Below are positions 14,070-19,109 of a stretch of 19,109 bases of DNA, one piece after another. The translations under genes were made by a program, and so were the position numbers. The notes beneath the pieces are model-generated. The model did no database searches, was not told the DNA's origin, and was given only the letters and a program-made list of their open reading frames with translations. Numbering within the stretch: position 1 is the first letter of the stretch; every line of letters begins with the position of its first letter. The stretch is from an uncultured Kiritimatiellota bacterium. Its GTDB lineage: Bacteria > Verrucomicrobiota > Kiritimatiellia > RFP12 > UBA1067. The DNA is taken from assembly GCA_934675625.1 (NCBI GenBank), contig CAKURH010000071.1, positions 1 to 19,109 on the forward strand, given 5' to 3'.

Positions 14070-14213
14070 TTAGGGGTATTCGCTTGAAACGAGCCTTTCC
14101 GTGCGGACGCCGAAGCCGACCGAACCCGAGACGAGGAATCCCAAGACGGACACCACGACAACGAGGCCCGCGAGCGCGAGCACGTATTCGAGAAGAGCCT
14201 GACCTTTCCGCAT
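14070..14213 (-). CDS. Very small Flp/TadE-like pilin (47 residues)
   Basis: A short gene easily missed by length cut-offs. It reads MRKG|QALLEYVLALAG, then VVVVSVLGFLV, and ends LVSSEYP before a TAA. The class-III-type signal (basic leader, Gly before the cut, Glu at +5, Tyr at +6) and the helix match its neighbour Flp. GGGAGGT lies about five bases before the ATG at 14213. It starts 30 bases after the thrS stop and ends 15 bases before flp, filling the gap between them. It is probably a second, shorter pilin or a minor subunit. Confidence 0.8.
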   Translation of the reverse strand: MRKGQALLEYVLALAGLVVVVSVLGFLVSGSVGFGVRTERLVSSEYP

Positions 14214-14242
14214 GGACACCTCCCGAACCTAGCCCGCGCGCC

Positions 14243-15985
14243 TTACGCCTCCAGCTCCGCGCGGAGCTTCGCGACGAAATCGGGCAGCTTCATCGCGCCA
14301 AGGTCGCCGTCCGCACGTGAGCGGACGGAAATCTGGTCCGCCGCCTCGTCGCGCGGGCCGACCACGACCAGGTACGGCACCTTCATGAGCGTCGCCTCGC
14401 GGATCTTCGCGCCAAGCTTCTCGGCGGACGCATCGACCTCGACGCGGAAGCCCGCCGCGCGCAGGGCCGACTGGATCTTCTTCGCGTAATCTCGCGCCTT
14501 GTCGGAGATCGGCAGGATGCGCACCTGCTCCGGCGCGAGCCAGAGCGGGAACGCGCCCGCGTAGTGTTCGATCAGGATGCCGAAGAAGCGCTCGATCGAG
14601 CCGAGCAGCGCGCGGTGCACCATGTAGGGCTGATGCTCCTTGCCGTCGTCGCCGACGTAGGTGAGGTTGAAACGTTCCGGCAGGTTGAAGTCGAACTGGA
14701 CGGTGCCGAGCTGCCACGGGCGGCCGAGCGCGTCCTTGATCTTCATGTCGATCTTCGGGCCGTAGAACGCGCCGCCGCCCTCGTCGACCTCGTAGCTCAT
14801 GCCCTCCTGGTCAAGCGCGTCCCGCAGGGACTGCGTCGCCCGCTCCCAGCGCGCGGGGTCGCCGACGGCCTTCGCGGGCTTCGTCGAGAGGTACGCCTGG
14901 ATCTCGTGGAAGCCGAACTTGCCGAGCATCTTCTTCGCGAACTCCACGGTGTCCTTGATCTCCTGCACGATCTGCTCGGGCGTGCAGAAGATGTGCGCGT
15001 CGTCCTGCGTGAAGCCGCGCACGCGGAAGAGGCCGTGGCGAACGCCGTCCTTCTCGTAGCGGTAGACCGTGCCGAGCTCGGCGTAGCGGAGCGGCAAGTC
15101 GCGGTAGCTACGCTTCTCGAACTGGTAGCACTGGATGTGGAACGGACAGTTCATGGGCTTCACGTAGTAGTCCTGCACGTAGGCGTCCTGACCTTCGCCC
15201 TCCTGCACGTGCATGACTGGGAACATGCCCTCCTTGTAGAAGCCAAGGTGTCCGGAGGTCTCCCAGAGGTTCGACTTGCCGACGTGCGGCGTGTAGACGA
15301 TCTCGTAGCCCGCCTCGTAGTGCTTCCGCCGCCAGTAGTCCTCGATCGCGACGCGGACGCGCGCCCCGCGCGGCAGCCAGTGGGCGAGGCCGGGGCCGAC
15401 CTGCTCGGTGATCGTGAAGAGCTTGAGCTGCTTGCCGAGGATGCGGTGGTCGCGGCGCTTCGCCTCCTCCGCGCGGGCGACGATCTCGTCGAGCTCCTTC
15501 TGGTCCTTCGCGACGATGCCGTAGACGCGCTGGAGCATCTTGTTCTTCTCGTCGCCGCGATAGTAGCTGCCGGCGATCTTCGTGAGCTTGACGACGCCAA
15601 TCTGCTTCGCGTGCTCGACGTGCGGCCCCCGGCACATCTCGACGTAGTCGCCGACCGCGTAGGTCGAGATCGGCCCGCCGTCGGCGATGACGTCCTGAAG
15701 GCGCTCCAGCTTGTACTTCTGGCCCGCGAGGAGGGCCTTCGCCTCGTCGGCCGTGACCTCCTTCTTCACGAACGGCTCGTCGAGCGCGATGAGACGCGCG
15801 ATCTCGGCCTCGATCTTCGGGAAGTCCTCCGGCGTGATGCGGTGGGGAAGGTCGAAGTCGTAGTAGAAGCCGTCGTCCGTCGCCGGCCCGATGTCGACCT
15901 GCACGTCGTCAAAAAGGTTCATGACCGCGCGCGCCATCATGTGCGCTGCGGAATGCCGTCTCTGCTGCTCGCTGATCTCTGCCAT
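14243..15985 (-). CDS. thrS: Threonyl-tRNA synthetase without TGS domain
   Basis: A 580-residue class II synthetase that charges tRNA-Thr. The editing domain starts at once (HSAAH, His11 and His15; CRGPH with Cys118 and His122). The catalytic domain shows YWRRKHYEAGYEIVYTPH (motif 1), KPMNCPFHI, YRYEKDGVRHGLFRVRGFTQ (motif 2) and the zinc ligands, then FFGILIEHYAGAFPLWLAP (motif 3). A normal anticodon-binding domain ends the protein. The TGS domain of about 60 residues found at the N-terminus of E. coli ThrRS is absent. The start at 15985 has AAGGAG seven bases upstream; an upstream in-frame extension runs through the promoter and is not credible. It heads a probable operon with five pilin-like genes. 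Confidence 0.96.
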   Translation of the reverse strand: MAEISEQQRRHSAAHMMARAVMNLFDDVQVDIGPATDDGFYYDFDLPHRITPEDFPKIEAEIARLIALDEPFVKKEVTADEAKALLAGQKYKLERLQDVIADGGPISTYAVGDYVEMCRGPHVEHAKQIGVVKLTKIAGSYYRGDEKNKMLQRVYGIVAKDQKELDEIVARAEEAKRRDHRILGKQLKLFTITEQVGPGLAHWLPRGARVRVAIEDYWRRKHYEAGYEIVYTPHVGKSNLWETSGHLGFYKEGMFPVMHVQEGEGQDAYVQDYYVKPMNCPFHIQCYQFEKRSYRDLPLRYAELGTVYRYEKDGVRHGLFRVRGFTQDDAHIFCTPEQIVQEIKDTVEFAKKMLGKFGFHEIQAYLSTKPAKAVGDPARWERATQSLRDALDQEGMSYEVDEGGGAFYGPKIDMKIKDALGRPWQLGTVQFDFNLPERFNLTYVGDDGKEHQPYMVHRALLGSIERFFGILIEHYAGAFPLWLAPEQVRILPISDKARDYAKKIQSALRAAGFRVEVDASAEKLGAKIREATLMKVPYLVVVGPRDEAADQISVRSRADGDLGAMKLPDFVAKLRAELEA

Positions 15986-16009
15986 GTTTTCTCCTTGGAA
16001 AGTCCTCGT

Positions 16010-16018
16010 ATTATACCA
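16010..16018 (-). promoter_or_regulatory. Extended -10 promoter of the thrS-pilin operon
   Basis: The minus strand reads TATGGTATAAT just after the stop of the exporter gene. The thrS ATG is 24 bases beyond the box and has its own ribosome binding site. No T-box-like leader fits in this space. Confidence 0.7.
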
Positions 16019-16022
16019 TAAT

Positions 16023-18772
16023 TTACCCTTTCGCGGCCCACTCGAACCACTGGTCGGGATAGGTACGCACAAGTTCCGCGAGCGCGGCCTCATACGCCGC
16101 CGCCATCGCCTTCGTCTCGTCCGGCAGGCGGCGCACGACCGCGCGGTAGCCGCGTCCCGTCCAGACGCAGGCGACGAAGTAGGCGGGATGCCCCAGCGCG
16201 TGCGCGAAGCGGAACGCGCCGCGTCCCCGGTCGCCCGCCATCACGAGGCAGTCGCCGCGCTCCAGCGCCTCGCCCGCGAGAAAGGCCGTCGCCATCCCGA
16301 TTTCCGCAATCGGATGGATCACGACCTTCGCTCGGTTCGCATGGCGCAGGTAGAAGCGGTTGAAGACGCCCGTCCGGTCGAAGTCCATCCAGGCGTGGAA
16401 CGTGAACGCGCACCCGTCGAGCGCCGCGAGCGCCTCCACCGTGCCGCAGTGGGACGACAGCACGAACACGCCGCGCCCCGCCCGCACGTCCGCGACGAAC
16501 GCCGCCGCGTCCGCCGAGCCGTCCGTCGCGACGCGCGGCAGGTCGCGTCCGTCGGCCATGACAACAAGCTTGTCCGCGAGCGACCGCGTGAAGTGAACGA
16601 GCTTGCGCGCCGTCGTCGCGCAGCGCACCGTGCGCGAGAACGTCCACGCGCAGAGCCCGACGGCGGCGGCGAAGAGATGCAGGGCCTTGAGCCCGAAGAG
16701 ACGATAAAGCCCCCACAGGATCTCCAGTCCGAGCGGCGTCGCGGCCAGTTCCGTCGGCGCGACGGTCTCCGGCGCGCGGCGGCGCGTCAGCCACGCGACG
16801 ACAAACCCGACCGGGAGTCCGACGCCGAGGACGAAGCCAAACCCCTGCACGACCGGGAACGAGACGAAGTAAAGCGCACCGAACCCCGCGAGGCTCGTCA
16901 GCAGCGAACAGAGCGCCGGCTTCAGCGCCGCGCGTCCGCCGTTGTGCAGGAACACCGTGTAGTCGACGCTCATGCCCGCCAAAAGGAAGCACGCGAGCAG
17001 ATGAAAGAGATTCACCTTTTCGCCCAAAAGGCCGAGCAGCCCCGCGACGGCGGCCATCGCACAGACGGACGGCACGAACATCTCAACCGCCCGGCGACGG
17101 CAGAAGACGACGAGCGCAGCGAGCATCAGCGCGAGCGCAAAGCCAAGCCGCACAAGCGTCTCGTCCGTCCAGCGCGCGAGAACCGCGCCCAGCTGCACGC
17201 GCGGCTGAAGAAAGCGAACGCCGTCCGGCAGGGGTTCCGCCGGACGCGGTACGGACGCGACCGCATACGCCCCCAGTTCGCCGCGCGGCGGACACGGCGA
17301 TTCGGACAGTCCCAGCTTCTGCCTCTGGCGCTCGCCCTGTTCGGCGTACAGCTTCTCGACATGCGCGGCAACCGTCGCGCGGTCGAAGACGAGGAACCCG
17401 CGCTCCGCATCCGCCGAGCCGCTCAATTCCGCAAAACGCCGTTCCGCCGCCGCGAGTTCCGTCGGCGGACGGTACAGCGCCGTCAGGTCGGTTCCGAAAC
17501 GGACGCGATACAGGCCGACAACAATTAGCAAGGCGACAAGGCAGCACCCCGCGCGCACCCCCCAACGAAAACCTCCGTGCCTCCGTGTGAGCCAATCCGT
17601 CCGGCATCCTCCTTCGCGTCGGATACCCCCCGACGACATACGCGAGCGCGGCGGCAAGCCCCACGCCGAGGAAGACCGCCGACTGGCGCAGGACGGGCAA
17701 CGACGACACCATCAGCGGCACGAGACTGATTTCCGTCGTGAGCCACGAAACGGCGAGATTGCGCGTGACGGCGGCGCGGCGCGCGTCCGCCAGAAGCCAG
17801 TGGAACGAGTAGTCAATCACGAGGCCCATCACCGTCGTGCCGAAGACGACCGTCATCAGGTGGATCTCGGAGAACAGCGCCAGGAGCGCGGCGACCCCGG
17901 CGAGCGCGGCGACCGCGAGCGACGCGGCGAGGAGCGGAATCCAGCGGACGCTGCGGAACGCGAAGACCGACAGGAGCGCGATGAAGACGAACGAGAAAAT
18001 GCTGAGCGCATTGATCTCCCGCTTGCAGTTGCCCGCCGTGACGGCCGTGTGCAGGGGGACGCCACAGGCGGCGACCGAGACGGACGGGAACGCCGCGCAC
18101 CGCCGACAGCACGGCGTTCAGCTCGGCGCGGAAGACGATGAGCGCGTCGGCATCCGCCGCGATTTCCGGGCGCAGACGAAGCGGCAGGACGACCGACGTC
18201 GCGCCATGACCATCCGCCGCCGTCAGCAGCCCGTCCCGCACGTTCCAGTTCGCACGCGCGGCCATCTGCGCGCGCACAAAGCCGTCCGCGAGCGCAAAGG
18301 GGTCTTCGGCGACGGGGAAGAGCGGCGGCAGCGGCGAGGCATAGAACTTCTTCAGGGCCTTTTGCGCCACGCGCGCACGGCCTTCGGACGTTTCGAGAAG
18401 CCGCACGTCGTCAAGCGAAGCGAGGCCATAGCGGTTCGTCGCCAATACGGCCAGGGGATTCTCCGCCGTTGGCACAAGCTTGTCCGACGGCAGACGGGCC
18501 TGAATCGCGCGCGCCGCCGCCACGGCCTGCGCCACGTCGTCCGCTGGCCCGACGAGAACCGGCACGAGGTCGGCGGACGCCGCGCGCACGGCGGCGGGAA
18601 TCGCCTCCACGCCGTCCCCGACCAAATCGTCCAGCGACGTGCGGACGGCGATCGGCCGCCGCACGAACAGGCCCGCCGCCAACGCAAGCAGCGCCACGGG
18701 CGCACCCCACAGGACGGCGCGTCGCCGCAACGACGGCGCGCGCTCGGATTCGTTCTCTGACTGTCGTCGCAT
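16023..18772 (-). CDS. RND/MMPL-type exporter fused to lipid-A-type acyltransferase (two frameshifts)
   Basis: The reconstructed protein is about 915 residues. Half 1 has a membrane helix (VLWGAPVALLALAAGLFV), SLDDLVGDG and a periplasmic loop, then five membrane helices from NALSIFSFVFIALLSVFAF. Half 2 repeats the plan (VALLIVVGLYRVRFGTDLTALY, then RLGFALALMLAALVVF and GMSVDYTVFLHN). These are features of COG4258 predicted exporters. The last 250 residues form an LpxL/HtrB-like acyltransferase, with SSHCGTVEAL (the HX4E motif), MAGDRGRG and YPDQWFEW. The frame shifts near 18080-18088 and in a six-C run at 17626-17631; each is repaired by removing one base. The fused half 2 plus acyltransferase is one unbroken frame. 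Start at 18772, eight bases after the preceding stop. In other bacteria such exporters and acyltransferases are separate neighbours in aryl polyene clusters; the substrate here is unknown. Confidence 0.75.
17560..17625. repeat. Repeat-like insert in the exporter gene
   Basis: On the coding strand this includes CACACGGAGGCACGGAGG, a word common in intergenic repeats of many bacteria. It lies in the cytoplasmic link between the two exporter halves and adjoins the six-C run where the frame shifts. With the frame repaired it encodes an Arg/Gly/Trp-rich segment without stops. Confidence 0.5.
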
Positions 18773-18779
18773 CTGCGCC

Positions 18780-18986
18780 TTACTTGCCAAGCGGCTTCAT
18801 GTACAGGAGGCAATGCGAAGACGTGAACTGAAAGCCCTCGTCCACGTGCTGACGCACGAAGAGAACCGGGTCGCTCCGCCAGAACGTCTCGCGCGCCAAG
18901 TCCTCGCCGATCTCATACGCCGCCGACGCCGCGCCGACGCACAACGCCGCCACAGCCACCAGAACGCTCGTCCTTTTCGTTTTCAT
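18780..18986 (-). CDS. Small secreted protein of unknown function
   Basis: A 68-residue protein with a clear signal peptide (MKTKRTSVLVAVAALCVGAA, cut after ASA) and a mature part of about 45 residues: YEIGEDLARETFWRSDPVLF, then VRQH and FQFTSSHCLLYMKPLGK. I do not recognise it. Exporters of this type often follow a LolA-like carrier, but nothing here shows LolA motifs, and the abrupt end could mean a remnant of a longer protein. It ends seven bases before the exporter ATG and is led by an extended -10 box only seven bases before its own ATG, so it heads the exporter operon and probably has almost no 5-prime leader. Confidence 0.6.
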   Translation of the reverse strand: MKTKRTSVLVAVAALCVGAASAAYEIGEDLARETFWRSDPVLFVRQHVDEGFQFTSSHCLLYMKPLGK

Positions 18987-18993
18987 GACACCT

Positions 18994-19002
18994 ATTATAG
19001 CA
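18994..19002 (-). promoter_or_regulatory. Extended -10 promoter of the exporter operon
   Basis: The minus strand reads TGCTATAAT, seven bases before the ATG at 18986. Predicted +1 falls on or next to the start codon; the intervening AGGTG is too close to +1 to act as a normal ribosome binding site. Confidence 0.6.
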
Positions 19003-19109
19003 AACTTCGGCAAACGCCGTCATCACCCGAAAGTAATGGGTCACTGAACAGCGGGGTATAGAAACTCCGACGGCTGGCAAAGGGGCGCCGCTACCGCTGC
19101 GCCTACGCT
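19003..19109. other. Intergenic edge, no gene seen
   Basis: No supported reading frame lies here. A weak hairpin (GGCGC at 19084-19088 with GCGCC at 19099-19103) is near the window edge. It may be upstream sequence of the exporter operon or the end of a gene outside the window. Confidence 0.4.

Noticed and set aside
15986..16093. T-box or other riboswitch before thrS
   Set aside because: Only about 20 bases lie between the predicted transcript start and the ATG, too short for such a leader.

Overview
The window is GC-rich bacterial DNA. Apart from one insertion sequence at the left edge, every gene I can support lies on the minus strand, in short tight operons. The mix suggests a Gram-negative bacterium of the PVC superphylum, perhaps gut-type Kiritimatiellota. 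It holds a secreted DUF1680/GH127-type glycosidase remnant, a secreted beta-helix protein, Tad/Flp-type pilins, a fused RND exporter and acyltransferase, an rseP-ispG pair, and a threonyl-tRNA synthetase without a TGS domain. The taxon is an inference from gene content; no marker here proves it.

Layout, left to right. (1) 1 to about 1374: an IS110-family element, partly visible, whose leader folds into two hairpins with internal loops (bridge-RNA candidate). It abuts and appears to truncate a DUF1680/GH127-like gene that has also lost an N-terminal segment. (2) 2312-3869: a secreted beta-helix protein with one apparent frameshift, its promoter, a perfect 16-bp palindrome, and a 148-bp inverted-repeat element. 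(3) 4162-6698: an M20 dipeptidase followed by an RND/HlyD-type periplasmic adaptor with no pump beside it. (4) 6744-10513: rseP, ispG and an O-antigen-ligase-like polytopic protein, overlapping head to tail. (5) 10569-11615: an M24 Xaa-Pro-type peptidase with an apparently leaderless promoter. (6) 11667-15985: thrS followed by five consecutive proteins with class-III-type pilin signals, one of them a 47-residue protein, probably all one operon. (7) 16023-18986: a small secreted protein and a large RND exporter fused to a lipid-A-type acyltransferase, with two apparent frameshifts.

Three patterns cross the whole window. First, six minus-strand operons start from nearly the same extended -10 box (TGGTATAAT or close), without a clear -35, and in two or three cases the box lies only 6-7 bases before the ATG. 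Second, several genes (ispG, rseP, an M24 peptidase, the exporter) carry low-complexity or palindromic segments that look like intergenic repeats yet stay open in frame, similar in principle to Rickettsia palindromic elements. The ispG case is the clearest. Third, three of the four apparent frameshifts are explained by a single extra base in or near a G/C run, so assembly error competes with real gene decay.

No rRNA, tRNA or CRISPR array was seen.
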